The notes beneath the pieces are model-generated. The model was given only the letters and a program-made list of their open reading frames with translations. It did not search any database and had not been told where the DNA came from. The position numbers and the translations under genes are program-made. This document shows positions 23,449 to 34,007 of a DNA stretch of 64,000 nucleotides, piece after piece (within the stretch, counting starts at the first letter, position 1; every line of letters begins with the position of its first letter). The DNA lies in NCBI GenBank assembly GCA_964059195.1, contig CAXKWD010000005.1, positions 41,121,825 to 41,185,824 of the forward strand. The letters are read 5' to 3'. This stretch comes from Ectobius pallidus. Lineage: Eukaryota; Arthropoda; Insecta; Blattodea; Ectobiidae.

Positions 23449-24846
23449 ACCGATTGATAACAGTAGCCAAAATAATTAAATTAATGTTATTTATTCATAC
23501 ATAAGATAATTCACTACAAAAACAGAATTAAAAGATACATGAGATACGTAACTGTGAATCATTGAACCTCTCATAATAGGCCCACAGTTATTGACTCAAG
23601 CAACTATGTTTTCAATCAGTAACGAAGTTTTTAATTATATCTGTTTTCATTTTGAGTCCATTAACCAATACTCCAGTCTATACTGATCTGTGGTGAACAC
23701 CGCGTAGCAAAGCATCTAACGCCTGTCTGTTCAAGTCTTTTCATTTTACACTAGCCAACACTGCATGTCAACACTGTTATCTACATAAATCAAAAGCTGC
23801 AGCTTAACTGAGGGATGAAACGTGTTTTATTGCTTAAAAGAGAAAATTAGGTAATGCCACCCTCTCGAACTGGCCATCCTGTGAGCTGGGAACACTACTA
23901 ATACAACACAATACAGTTCAGCTAGAAAGGAAACCCTGTAAAAACGAAATTTTGAATGACGTACAGTACTTGGAAATAAAATCGCAAAAAGGAAAATGTG
24001 ATAACATAAACCGAATCTGCGATCACAATAAACAGCATTTTTTAAATGTATCAGTATTAATCCGTACGGGAATTCATAAAAGTGATAACATTACCCGACT
24101 GATAACATTATCCGCGATTACTTTAAGCGGCGTTCACTGTACATGGGAAACTCTCAAATTCTTACAGTTTTTCACCCCTGAAGTAGAATGGCCCTGAGGA
24201 AGGGTTCGGGGTGCCCCCTGACGGAACCAGGAACTGCGCAGTTCCGTGTTGTTTAGCACACATCATGTGTTGTTCCTCATTCCCTTGCTATCTGCTTTTA
24301 CAATCATACACTGCTATTATTAAATCATGGACTATTCTATCATTCTCTCGATATAGCTCCTTCCTTTGTGTGTTTGTGTCTTATTTTTTGTTATTTTACG
24401 TGCCTTGTTTCCGTATTTTTTTGCGTTAGGCCTACTATCGTTTAATTCAGCCTTATTTACATTCCTTTGAGCATCGAGGCCATATCAGGATGTAGATAAA
24501 AATGTTGATCTTTTAAATGCAATTGTATTCGAAATATGACACATATGACACAAAGGCATTATGTACTGTGTGTAGAAAAGAAATCTGGCAACTGCTGGAA
24601 CCCAGAAGTGGTTAGGAATTTCATTTTCTTTTTATTAAATTGCAGTAATGTATCTTTTGTGTATTTTTACCTTTTCGATTTTTTGTTTTTATTATTTTGT
24701 ACGTATGAATTGTATTTTTATAATGGACATTGTAATTGGGTTTTATACCTGTAATGTTCATTATTATTACTAAATAAAATAAGTAAATAGAATAAAAGTC
24801 GCGATAACACGAAAAATATGACAAACAGCAAAAGAGACCCAAATAT
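23449..24846. other. No gene; small palindrome
   Basis: AT-rich DNA. A perfect 16-bp palindrome GGAACTGCGCAGTTCC lies at 24230-24245 in a locally GC-rich segment. Short ORFs have no domain. Confidence 0.5.
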
Positions 24847-26751
24847 GCATATGGGTGTTTCTTCAAATACGGGAAAATTTGGAGTGTGTAAAATCCAATT
24901 TTTTTTTATTTTGTTAAAAAAATCTCAAAAGAATTACTAAAATACTTCAGGGGTTACTTGATTATAATATGACACCAGCAGAGCTTAAATGTTTATATTT
25001 TTATTTTTTTTAATTTTTGTATTTTTTTTAAAGCCATATGAATGACATCCGTGTATATGTGGGTGGCAGAAGGCCACATTCATGACTAACTTTGACAACA
25101 ATATGCTTTTCTTTACGTGGTTTCATATTTTTCTCAGTGTGCTTCAGTTGATTTTGCACCAAACTTGCAAATTTGTGTGCATACTCCGGAATTAATGTAA
25201 TTTTAACTAGACTGTGTTTTTATGGTTTTGTGGAGGGAGGAATCAAGCAGAAATTCACTTAATCAGTTTTAAGATTTTAAGTAGTCCTACAGGTCACAGA
25301 CACCACAGACACAACAGTACCCTACATTTATCATCTACAGTGAGTCCCACGCAAGAGTTGGCCAATGACGCGGGTTTCTGCGTCGCGGCTGGCACAGCTC
25401 CAACTCCCGACCGATCGGGTGAAATATCTACGCAAATAATGACGCGGTCGTTGTAATGATTCAGGTTCTCACATTTACAGTTAAAATTACAATGAAAATA
25501 ATCTCGTACCTCATCACAAGAGATGTTGGAAATGTTCTCCTCTTGCATCCACACAATACTTACTTTCTCTTGTGATAGGCCTATGTGATATTGTCATTAT
25601 GTTCTTCTAACAGTATGTAAATATTATTTATGGGGAAACTTGAAAAATAAAGTGTATAGGTCAATTTCCCATACATAATAAGAACTTAAAGACAATATCA
25701 CAAAAGAAATTAACTCTATTTCGGAAGCTGAACTTATGCGCGTGAAAGAAAATTCCCTATGCAAGAGAAGAACATTTCCAATATCTCTTGTGATGAGGTA
25801 CGTGTTTATTTTCGTTGTAATTTTTACTGTAAATGTGAGAACCTGAATCATTACAGCGACCGCGGCATTATTTGCGTAAATATTTCACCCGATCGCTCGG
25901 GAGTTGGAGCTGTGCCAGCCGCGCCGCAGGAACCCGCGTCATTGGCCAACTCTTGCGTGGGACTCACTGTACATGACTTGAGAGTCATCCACATACCCCT
26001 TCATGAGGCATGTGGATGACGCAAAAATCAGGCATGTGGATGACAAAAAAGGAATTTTAGTGGTCTCAGCAAGCCATTTCTGACCTCTGTAGGCTCAACT
26101 TCAGTCAGGTACTTTGAATTGGAAGGTTTATCATAGTGCATAATCAAAATTAATTAATATTCACTTTCTGCCTACTTTCTAGAACTCATGTTAATGACGG
26201 GGAATAAAAACGCTTTCCTTGAAAATGATGCAAAATCCTTTGTTAATCCCAAACTGTTTGTAAGCAAGCAAAATTCAACCTTACAATTCAACCAAAAGCT
26301 GCCCTGTTGGCTTTCGAACACTGTTGCATACAAATTTCTCATTTCTGCAGAAAAAAATTCTATTCTTTTCAGCCAAGTGGATGACCAAAAACCATTGGGA
26401 GATTCTTTATGTTCATTAGGTGGGGTGACAATTTTATTTAATTTTATTTTTAGGGGTTAATATTCTTCACACGCTCATCAAGTTGAAAAAATAACATTTT
26501 GTTTTATGGAAAAATGCATTAGAATATACAAAACCGGGGTATGGGACAGGGCATGTGGATGACATTTCATTGAATTAAATTTGATTTTGGAATATCAGAA
26601 TTTAAAGTTAATGACATTTCAAAGTGATAGTTGTAGTATGGAGGTAGTAGAAACAAACTTTTATTTTAATTTTTTTTTAAAGTTGAATTTGAAGGGAAAT
26701 ATCACTCCGGAACACAAATTTTCCCGTATTTGAAGAATCACCCATATAGGC
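24847..26751. mobile_element. 1.9-kb inverted-repeat element
   Basis: The ends are inverted copies over about 33 bp. The left contains 'tcttcaaatacgggaaaatt' (about 24861) and the right contains its complement (about 26718); outside these, 'atatgggtg' is shared. Repeated 'ggcatgtggatgac' words occur at about 26007, 26030 and 26550, with the complement 'gtcatccacat' at about 25986. The snapback at 25335-25972 lies inside. No transposase is recognised. Confidence 0.65.
25335..25972. repeat. Snapback with ~220-bp arms
   Basis: The arms at about 25335-25553 and 25757-25972 are inverted copies of high identity around a loop of about 200 bp. Shared blocks include 'cagtgagtcccacgcaagag', 'ttggccaatgacgcggg', 'ctggcacagctccaactccc' and 'aggttctcacatttacagt'. 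The loop itself has a small inverted pair ('gtgatattgtc' and its complement). Each arm carries the same ORF, pointing outward from the loop. Confidence 0.88.
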
Positions 26752-26840
26752 CTATATGATCAAGCATTTCTAAAAGTAATCAGGAATGTTAAATTCTTGT
26801 ATAAATCAATGCTATGACTGAAATAACAATCTATAAAAAA
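26752..26840. other. No feature
   Basis: A short AT-rich spacer. Confidence 0.4.
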
Positions 26841-26906
26841 TATAATTAAGGAATCGCGCACAATGTGCATTATCTTAACCTAAGACTTAACCTACTCAGT
26901 CCTGAA
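26841..26906 (-). repeat. SINE family A tail fragment
   Basis: Identical over about 65 bp to the 3' half of the complete SINE at 1842-1907, apart from one C/T change ('acctacccag' against 'acctactcag'). The tRNA-like head is absent, so this is a strongly 5'-truncated copy or a deletion remnant. Confidence 0.85.
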
Positions 26907-27410
26907 AAAATATGACATGTCTTAAACATCCAGGCCATACCGATAAGTAATTCATGTTTCAGCCCGTTGACTGGCAGCACACAATAAACAATGTCAAGCA
27001 GTTCTCGGATGGCAGTGTGGGGTTGCCCACTATCCTGTTTTTCCCGGGAAATACTGTACTTTCATTTAATTTACTCGAAAAACCCGGATACCGTGTTTTT
27101 CAAGATATTTCCCGTGTTTCCACAATTCATTCTTTAATGGTGAAATATAGGCTAAAATATGTTTGGTAGTTGGTTGGTAGTTATTTAACGACGGGGATGT
27201 ACTGCAACTTAGGCATGTGACTGTCGCCGGTGTTCTGGAATTTTGTCCTGCAGGAGTTCTTTTACATGCAAGTAAATCTACTGACATGGGCCTGTGACAT
27301 TTATTCTGTGCCGGTATTTACTTTAAGATATTATTGCATTCATTTTGTAAATAAATTATTGTAATATTGTATTCAAATTATTGTAAATGAATTACTCAAG
27401 TCTGACCGTT
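26907..27410. other. Probable repeat fragment, unclassified
   Basis: 27164-27300 ('tagttatttaacgacgggga', 'cctgcaggagttcttttaca') has the composition of a dispersed repeat, but no second copy occurs in this window. No coding region. Confidence 0.35.
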
Positions 27411-27532
27411 CTAAGAAGGAAACCTGAAGTAAAAAAAAACCAGTACATCTGTCTCACTCTAACACATTACTCACATGGCTTAAGAGTGAGATAGATATAC
27501 TGGATTTTGTTTACTTCAGGTTTCCTTCTTAG
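27411..27532. repeat. Hairpin with ~52-bp arms
   Basis: Left arm 27411-27462, right arm 27480-27532, loop about 17 nt. The arms share 'ctaagaaggaaacctgaagt' and 'tctcactct'. Too small to carry a gene; probably a tiny MITE or the core of one. Confidence 0.8.
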
Positions 27533-27555
27533 CTCGTCTCGGGTATAGTACTAAT

Positions 27556-28289
27556 TAGAGGTGTACAAATCTCGATTTTAGCTTGCCCATACCCGCGTGA
27601 ACGCCAGGCAAGCAAGTTGCGAGCGTCCCAGCTAGCAAACAGGCAGGCTTCTTTAGACTTGAATGGGCAGGTTAAACCCAAAGCATCCAAGTCTGAATAA
27701 GCTTGCGACATTCTTATTAGCTAAACAACTGTAGTTGCTAAGTGTAGGTAATACTTTCTTGCTTTTCTACATGCTGGTAGAAGATATTCATCATGCAGAT
27801 AAATAAAAGGTGCATAAAGTATTAAAAATCGTTTTAGTGTCTTAACACATTTATTATTTTTATTATTGTTATTGGTATTATTGATTTTTTATTTTTTCTC
27901 GAAAATGTTTGAAATATTTTCCCATGCCGGACTAGTACCTGTGTTAATTGATAATTCAAACTCTCCACATTTTAGGTTTTCCTCGGCTTCCTTCAGGGTA
28001 AAATTCTTCATTCTTCTTTTACTTGCGCTCTAAACACATCTGAAGTTCCTCAACTACGTAACTGCACGACTTACCAGTGCACTGATATACCCAGTTTCAT
28101 ATTCATTCCGCCAGGCCTTGCAGTTTCTTTAGGCCCCGTGAAACCCACCAGGTTATGAAGAGCTTTTGACTCATAGCGACACTACCATAGCAATCTGGCT
28201 TGCTATCTTGTCAAGCAAGTTAAAAGCTGTGGCTGGTTGCAGAGTTAGAAAGGGGGCAAGCAACCTAAAATCAGAATATATACACCTCT
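27556..28289. mobile_element. Inverted-repeat element, hAT-like ends
   Basis: Ends TAGAGGTGTA...: left 'tagaggtgtacaaatctcga' (27556) and right the complement of 'tagaggtgtatatattctga' (ending 28289), with 'ttttag-ttgc' also shared. AGTACTA flanks both sides (27547-27553 and 28290-28296), close to an 8-bp duplication as made by hAT transposases. The 734-bp body has no transposase. Confidence 0.6.
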
Positions 28290-28299
28290 AAGTACTATA

Positions 28300-28392
28300 C
28301 AAATTTCTGAATCTGGCTGAGTGGAAGAGAAGACCGCAAGACCTTAACTTTGCCGGATAAAAATAGATTATTATTATTATTATTATTATTTC
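28300..28392 (+). repeat. Probable retroposon 3' tail ending in (ATT)n
   Basis: 'tctgaatctggctgagtgga' leads through 'aacttttgccgg'-like sequence into 'taaaaatagattattattat'. A short non-coding 3' end with an ATT-repeat tail fits the end of a LINE or SINE. The TSD is not defined. Confidence 0.4.
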
Positions 28393-28930
28393 TACACAGT
28401 CAATGGTAGAATTGTCAATGCACGCAAATAAATAAAAGACAGTCAAAGCAGAAGATATACACATACGCTAACCTGTAAGGTTACGCTGAAGGTCGGCGTA
28501 TACCATCAACTACATCCCTGCCTGTAACATGGACTAGTCGAAATATTGTAAATTGAAGGGATGACTACATGGACGTCCGAGAAATTTTGCCAAGGGGGCA
28601 AACGAACAAACTACTGTCACCAACACTATCACTTTATTATTATTATCATTATTAGTATTAATATTATTATTATTATTATCCACATCCTTGATTTACTGTA
28701 GTTGTACCTATGAAGATGGATGCACAGTAAAAATTTAATGTAGTACGCTCACATGACTATTTTTACCCCTTAAAATTTATTATAATAAAATGGGATAGAT
28801 TACATCCATTGCTTTACCTTCACTACAATAAATTGCTTGGCTGGAAATGATTTCAACTTTATTGGAATTAATTATTCCTACATGCTCATATCTAAGGCAG
28901 TCAGCTGTTACAAACAACTCGTATTGTAGT
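28393..28930. other. No gene; ATT microsatellite
   Basis: Imperfect (ATT)n at about 28632-28679; otherwise AT-rich without features. Confidence 0.5.
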
Positions 28931-29566
28931 ACTAGCAGATCCCCGCGGCTTCGCCCACGATAATTAATTGGATGATTAAAAATTAAGAAAAAAATAATTA
29001 AAATATTTATTAACACTTGCACGCGAAAGATTCATATACTAAACGATTAATATAATTAATGAAACAGATAATAATCCGGTTTTGAAGTGAATTCCACGAT
29101 TAAAAAGCGCTGCCGGGGAAAAACGACCTCATATTCGAGTTCTCTGGCCCAGAAAACCTCTGCCCAGTGAGTTCCGTCCAAATTGATCAATGTGTGTCCA
29201 AGCCTATATTCATTATCCCTCTTTCGACTATGTTGAAAATTTCAGATGTCTGCGGGCCTTGGCATTATAAACAAATGAATCGACCAGGGTGAGCTCACAA
29301 AATTCAAGCAATCGCGATGCTTTTTATTTCCAAGGGAAATTGATTTGACAATTGAAACGTATTACTGAAAATTGATGCTTGGATAGCAAAAATATGCACG
29401 TTTTCTGAGAGTTCTTTACTTATAACTCGCGAACGAAAGCGAAAATAAAAAATCCGGCTTCGAGGTACATTCCCCCACCCTTTATTTCAGATCTCAGCGT
29501 TCGGTAGATTTCGCTGGGCATCGCGCACAGAGAGAAGGACAAACACATCCTTTTATTATTATAGAT
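28931..29566 (+). repeat. Dispersed family 2, best full-length copy
   Basis: Starts 'cagatccccgcggcttcgcc' and ends 'cttttattattatagatg'. The order of blocks defines the family: 'gcacgcgaaagattcat', 'gcgctgccggggaaaaacga', 'gcccagtgagttccgtccaa', 'tctgcgggccttggcattat', 'taactcgcgaacgaaagcga', 'gtagatttcgctgggcatcg'. No ORF. The 3' end resembles short retroposon-type tails, but I cannot assign a class. Confidence 0.8.
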
Positions 29567-30426
29567 GTTGTATATGATATGTACCCTATATCACTTCATA
29601 TTAGCTGGTTATAGTAATTTAGTTTACAGACTTATGTGTATATAAAATTTCCAGAGGACTGCTGTCACTCCCCCCCCCCCCCCCCGTCGGAGGGCCCTGG
29701 GTATCTCCCTTGAAGTTTGACATCACCCTTTAAAACAGACAATGGATTCGCCCATCATCTACGTGAGCAGCGACAAGTAAAAAGGAACTTTACTGTAACC
29801 TCAACTGAATGTCGCGTACTATATGTACGCTTTCTCATCTCCTGATAACTTACATCCCATACAGTGGTCACTATCTTTATTGTGAACTAACTTATATTAA
29901 ATCTGCCCCTGGGCAGATAAATCTATATTAAATCAAATCTGAGAGTCATGCCCCTAGGCATATAGCCACAAACACTGTCTTGGCTTACCTCTATGCTCCA
30001 GATTGCAATGTGTCCCAGCCTTCCAGGAAAGATGTACACCATTCTTCCACACAAACATTAACACACGAACACTTTAAAAACCAAATTCAACATTCACATC
30101 GACAGATACACACACTATTATAATAAAACTTCCCTATTTTTGACCACAACAAACACAACTTGACCCACTACCTGCCATCTTAGAATTCTAATCAGTTGAA
30201 TCGATCGATATTTGCATCATCGATAGAAAGGCTTAGGTTTTCATAGAAGTTAAGGGAGTCGCCGCTTCGACCAGTGGCGTCTTATTTCATTCCAAAATGT
30301 TCCTATTATCTACCCGTACGATAAAATCTACAGCTGGGAGTACTGGGTTCGACCCGTAAATTGAGAGTCGGATTTTCAACAGTAATACATATCTTGAGAT
30401 AACCTAAATGCTTTTTTTAATTTCTA
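29567..30426. other. No gene; poly-C run
   Basis: A C run of about 16 at about 29670-29685. 'gggttcgaccc' at 30348-30358 looks like a lone B box, without an A box at proper spacing. No coding sequence is recognised. Confidence 0.5.
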
Positions 30427-30679
30427 TATTAATAAAATCAGGTAAACTGATATAACAAAGTGCCAATATGCTTTTGTTGAATCAATTATAATTGCAATTA
30501 TGATGTGCAGAAAATAAGTTTTTTAATCAGATTAAAATCGACCAGCGTCAGCAGAACTACAGATTTGTGATACCTTGACAATCGCGCACTCACGTAAAAA
30601 TAAAAAAAATAAAATAAAAAAAATCCATGTCAAATCCGCCGAATCCGCGATTTGATCCATGGATCTCCAGAATACGAAT

Positions 30680-30687
30680 CCAAGACG
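30680..30687. repeat. Left 8-bp TSD of the hAT-like insertion
   Basis: CCAAGACG, repeated at 31420-31427. The empty site in the other copy near 21756 has a single copy of it (as CGTCTTGG). Confidence 0.92.
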
Positions 30688-31419
30688 CAGGCCCGACGAG
30701 AGGGAGGGGCAGCCGGGGCTGCAGCCCCGGGGCCCGGGCCCCAAGAGGGTGCCCGGCCGACGAGGTTTTACTTTTTATTTTCTAAATTTACTCTAAAATA
30801 AAATTGGTTATAAGTCAGTATAAGCTTAAGTTATGTTTTATGTGATTATTTTATCTGCATTGTCCTGTCGTATAACGGTGACACGGAATTATCAGTTATC
30901 TGAAACGGTATATTCTTGAAGAAAAATTGCTACTTTTTAAAAGTAGAAGCAGAAATCCTTTTGGACTCAACAGTAGGCCTCACTAACGTTCGGCATCTAA
31001 AATCATATTTTTCAAAAGATTAAACTGGTACATACAGATAAAATTGTTCCTAATTAGAACATTTTAATGTATTTTTCCGTTTCGTGCCCGGCATGAGTTA
31101 ACCGATTTGGTCCAAAATCAATAGGCTTCATCGCATGGGCATTATAAATGGTATACCAAATTTTATGAAAATCCGATAAGCGTATTTGAGTTATCGCGCT
31201 TACAGACACACGGACAGACAGACAGACAGTCTTGTCTACCAGACAATCTCATAAAGTACCGGTACCAATCTGGCTCTTTAGAATTACGTAATATCATTAC
31301 ATAATCTTTTTGTTGCATACATTATAGGCTTAAAGGGCGAGTTGGGTAGTGAATTTAATATTTGACGGGGGCCCTGGAAAATTTGTCCCTGGGGCCCTTG
31401 CTTTCTTTCCACGGCCCTG
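30688..31419. mobile_element. hAT-like non-autonomous transposon (732 bp)
   Basis: The ends are CAGGCCCGACG on the left and, on the complementary strand, CAGGGCCGTGG on the right, giving the imperfect inverted start CAGGSCCG. An exact 8-bp TSD flanks it. Both features are established for the hAT superfamily. The left end has a GC palindrome (GGGGCTGCAGCCCC, about 30715-30728). There is no transposase ORF. A family 1 fragment (31088-31265) is carried inside. Confidence 0.88.
31088..31265 (-). repeat. Dispersed family 1 fragment inside the hAT element
   Basis: The minus strand reads 'gagattgtctggtagacaag', (CTGT)n, 'gcgataactcaaatacgct', and then 'attttggaccaaatcggtta'. One subunit only. Confidence 0.8.
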
Positions 31420-31427
31420 CCAAGACG
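31420..31427. repeat. Right 8-bp TSD of the hAT-like insertion
   Basis: CCAAGACG, identical to 30680-30687. Confidence 0.92.
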
Positions 31428-31754
31428 TTACCATTCGGCCAACTCAGTCAGTTTGACGATGTAGTTTGATAAGCATATGTGAAGGAATAGAGTTAATTGT
31501 CAAATCTCAATGTATTGCAACTTGAAATTCTTAAAATATGTCAACATTTCGCAACATTCAGTGGGATATAACTCCGCTAATTATTTCACAATAATGTACC
31601 TTCTGTATATAACAGTATTTATGTAGTAGGTCTACTCAATTTCAAATACATCAACGAAGTAAACAAACATCTGACTGCACTGCAGACAAAGCCCTCAAAT
31701 TATTAAAAATGTGGCATTGTACCGGTAGTACCGGTAGACATAATTTAAAAAGCA

Positions 31755-32135
31755 TATGGCCTTTAATTAGTTGTTACTCTGGTACCGGTCAACCGATTAC
31801 GTCAAAAATTAATAAACCTCTTGCCGTGGACGTTATAAATGCTTATACCAAGTTTCATGAAAATCCGACAAAGCATATTTAAGTTATGGAGCCTTTTGTT
31901 ATATAATATCATAAAATGCACTAAATTGGGCATTATTCCGGTACCGGCCAACCGATTTGGTCCAATATCAATAGGGTTCTTCCCATGGACATTATAAACA
32001 CATATACCAAGTTTCATTAAAATCCAATAAAGCGTATTTGAGTTATCGCGCGTACAGACACACGGACGGACGGACGGACAGACATACATTTTCCCTTCCC
32101 CCACACACTCTCATAAAGTACCATAATGGCACTTA
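31755..32135 (-). repeat. Dispersed family 1, two subunits
   Basis: Two 150-160-bp subunits and the leading (TCCG/TCTG) tract, within the split inverted-repeat element. The 100-aa ORF (31802-32104) is the translated repeat. Confidence 0.85.
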
Positions 32136-32140
32136 ATAAT

Positions 32141-32316
32141 GTTAGTGTTGTAATGTATAACCTAAAGTGTTAGTTCTTCGTGTCCAGTAAACGATGTAAC
32201 TTAATTAGGTGTCACTGTAGTTCAATGAGATGCATTCTCACACATAAGCGTATCGTCATCAGTCATTTGGACCTAGGACTTTTAGTGTTCATAATTAGTA
32301 ATTGAATTATTGTTTT
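32141..32316. other. Possible Penelope-like 3' region
   Basis: Lies directly downstream (minus sense) of the GIY-YIG-like relic. It has no ORF of its own. The assignment depends on that weak call. Confidence 0.25.
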
Positions 32317-32703
32317 CTAATGTAAGTGTTGGTACTTACATTGTGTTATTGCATGATATTCTTGAGTAGAACTACTTGTGAGAGCTGGAAACCAAACTTT
32401 GTGTTTGTTATGGGGGTGTGGTACAATGTTCATATACAGTTCGAAAAGACAGTAATTGTGGTAAATTGTATTTTCGTTAATGAAATTTTGTTTATGCTTG
32501 TATACTTCCAAACCTTCCAATGTGTTCAATTCTGCACTTTTCTTTTCTTTATGTTGATTTTCTAGGGTGTTTTTTAAAGGGTTTAATGACGTGGTTGGGA
32601 AAAGCGGACTTCTTTCTGTTGTATGTAAAGTCTGTGGCATGGTAATTAAATCTAAGTTTAAATGTGCAACCTGTTTGGCCCATATATACATTGTTGAAGT
32701 CAT
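32317..32703 (-). pseudogene. Possible Penelope-like retroelement C-terminal remnant
   Basis: A 128-aa minus-strand ORF. Its middle reads 'LNTLEGLEVYKHKQNFINE' and then 'CLFELYMNIV', which resembles the C-terminal end of the GIY-YIG endonuclease region of Penelope-like elements (the L-N-x-L-E-x-x-x-I-Y-K segment followed by a F-E/D-L-Y/I tail). The upstream GIY-YIG catalytic part is not visible, and the first 50 residues look non-homologous or frameshifted. The match rests on pattern memory over about 40 residues. It could be a chance ORF; a profile search with GIY-YIG_PLE models would decide. Confidence 0.4.
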
Positions 32704-33054
32704 TACATTTTAGTCTGTATTCTCCGCTTTATTGGTACTGATTTTCATTACTATTATTGGCGATATTTTGTAGTTTTCATTTAAAGATATTGTTGGTACT
32801 ATATGACATTTATCAGTGAAAATGTATATTCGTTCTTGCATTAAAGAAAACAGCCTATACAGAATGAACATGCAGAGAAAAATGAATAATGAAGGTTGGA
32901 TATTACTGAACACAAAGGATCGATAAGAAAATGACCAATTAACATTAGAACGGCAGTAATTGTGACATGATTTAGGTGGCATGCCCAAGTATATTTTAAA
33001 TGCTATCCATCCGCTAGGTCACTTTGTGGAGTTATTTATAAAACGGGCAGCATT

Positions 33055-33260
33055 CAGGTAGACGCATGCGTGCTATCAGCACAGGCGCGTCGGGGCGCCA
33101 TACGTCCTCTCTCGCATACACCCCTTTCTCTACGGAACTGTAGACAGGGGAAAGAAACAGCCATCTCCTCATTTCGTGCTGTTCTACTTGCCGATGCCGG
33201 CTGACTATCGGAAACCTTTCGCCGCGCTGAAATGAACTTCTCTAACGGACGGAAAGAATT
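33055..33260 (+). promoter_or_regulatory. CpG-richer patch upstream of the receptor exon
   Basis: In a strongly AT-rich region this 200-bp patch is GC- and CpG-richer (for example 'caggcgcgtcggggcgccat', 'cgccgcgctgaaatgaac'). It lies about 400-580 bp upstream of the receptor start codon on the same strand. It may be part of the promoter or an untranslated exon. I see no convincing TATA box or splice donor that would settle this. Confidence 0.25.
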
Positions 33261-33637
33261 CGCTGCGTACCACTACACTTCAAACAAAAAGCTTAACTTT
33301 TGTTTCATTACATAATTTATTTCAGAAATTACTGTAGCGTAAGGTTTATTCTTTCACTACTTAAAACGATCTGTAAAAAAGCACATCATGATTTATAAAC
33401 TTCCAGTAACTTTTTCCTTCAAAACAGTTCCAAAATGAAATTGTGCCAAAGGTTCTATTTCGTCCGTTGGTAGTTAATGGTGCTAATAATAATATGAAAA
33501 TGCTAAATATATATTTTCACATAACATATGTTGGGGATGACTTTAAGTTCTTCGGGTTTAGATATATTGGTATAGTAGTCTCATAATAAAATAATGGTCA
33601 TTGTAGTTGAAACGCCAATTTTCACTACCTGTACACC

Positions 33638-34007
33638 ATGATTGAAGTATTTTTATACAATTCAGTGACTAGCGAGAGTTCCATAGACTCCTATGAGCTT
33701 GTGCCATCGTCCGCAAACAGATACAGTGTTAGTGGTAACAGCAGTACCGTGTATCAGTGGAGTGTTAACATTAGTGTCAATGTGACTGAGGGGCTCAACG
33801 AAGATGCTACAATTAATAATTGGTGGGCTCTTCTAGCGCTAGCTTTAGTGTTGGCTACGGCGGCGGGGAATATTCTGGTGTGCTTGGCCATCACCTGGGA
33901 GAGGCGACTTCAGAATGTCACGAACTACTTCCTTATGTCACTTGCTATCACCGACCTCATGGTCGCCGTGCTGGTGATGCCTCTCGGAATACTCACGCTC
34001 GTAAGGG
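33638..34007 (+). CDS. D2-like dopamine receptor, first coding exon (partial gene)
   Basis: Encodes 123 residues plus one base of the next codon. Residues 1-58 are an extracellular N-terminus with N-glycosylation sequons (NSS, NIS, NVT). TM1 follows ('WWALLALALVLATAAGNILV', with the class A GN signature), then a short loop ERRLQNVTNYF, then TM2 (FLMSLAITDLMVAVLVMPLG, with the conserved Asp of LAxxD). This TM1-TM2 block is very close to that of insect D2-like dopamine receptors; other biogenic amine receptors are the alternative. The ATG is chosen because an in-frame TGA lies just upstream at about 33614 and no Met lies between. The exon ends at a perfect donor, G|GTAAGT, in phase 1. Receptors of this class couple to Gi/o at the plasma membrane. 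TM3-TM7 exons were not found in the following 30 kb; they may be beyond the window. I leave the symbol blank because the ortholog cannot be proved from one exon. Confidence 0.88.

Larger units (their letters stand above)
30427..32140 (-). mobile_element. Second copy of the inverted-repeat element, split by a hAT insertion
   Basis: An inverted copy of the element at 20877-22023. It has the same outer end ('aatcaggtaaactgatataa' at 30431), an A-rich tract in place of the T tract, the tRNA-like half, then (after the 732-bp insertion) the other tRNA-like half. The unique middle (31428-31745) and two family 1 subunits with a (CGGA/CAGA) tract ending near 32140 follow. The far inverted end is missing. 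Confidence 0.85.

Noticed and set aside
30348..30358. Lone B box as a SINE
   Set aside because: 'gggttcgaccc' is self-complementary and has no A box at the right distance, and no repeat partner in the window.
31802..32104. 100-aa ORF with repeated MKLGI...NVHGK peptides (also at 14759, 20931, 22170)
   Set aside because: The peptide repeats are simply translations of the family 1 DNA repeat. They occur in both orientations and with frameshifts, so there is no sign of protein constraint.
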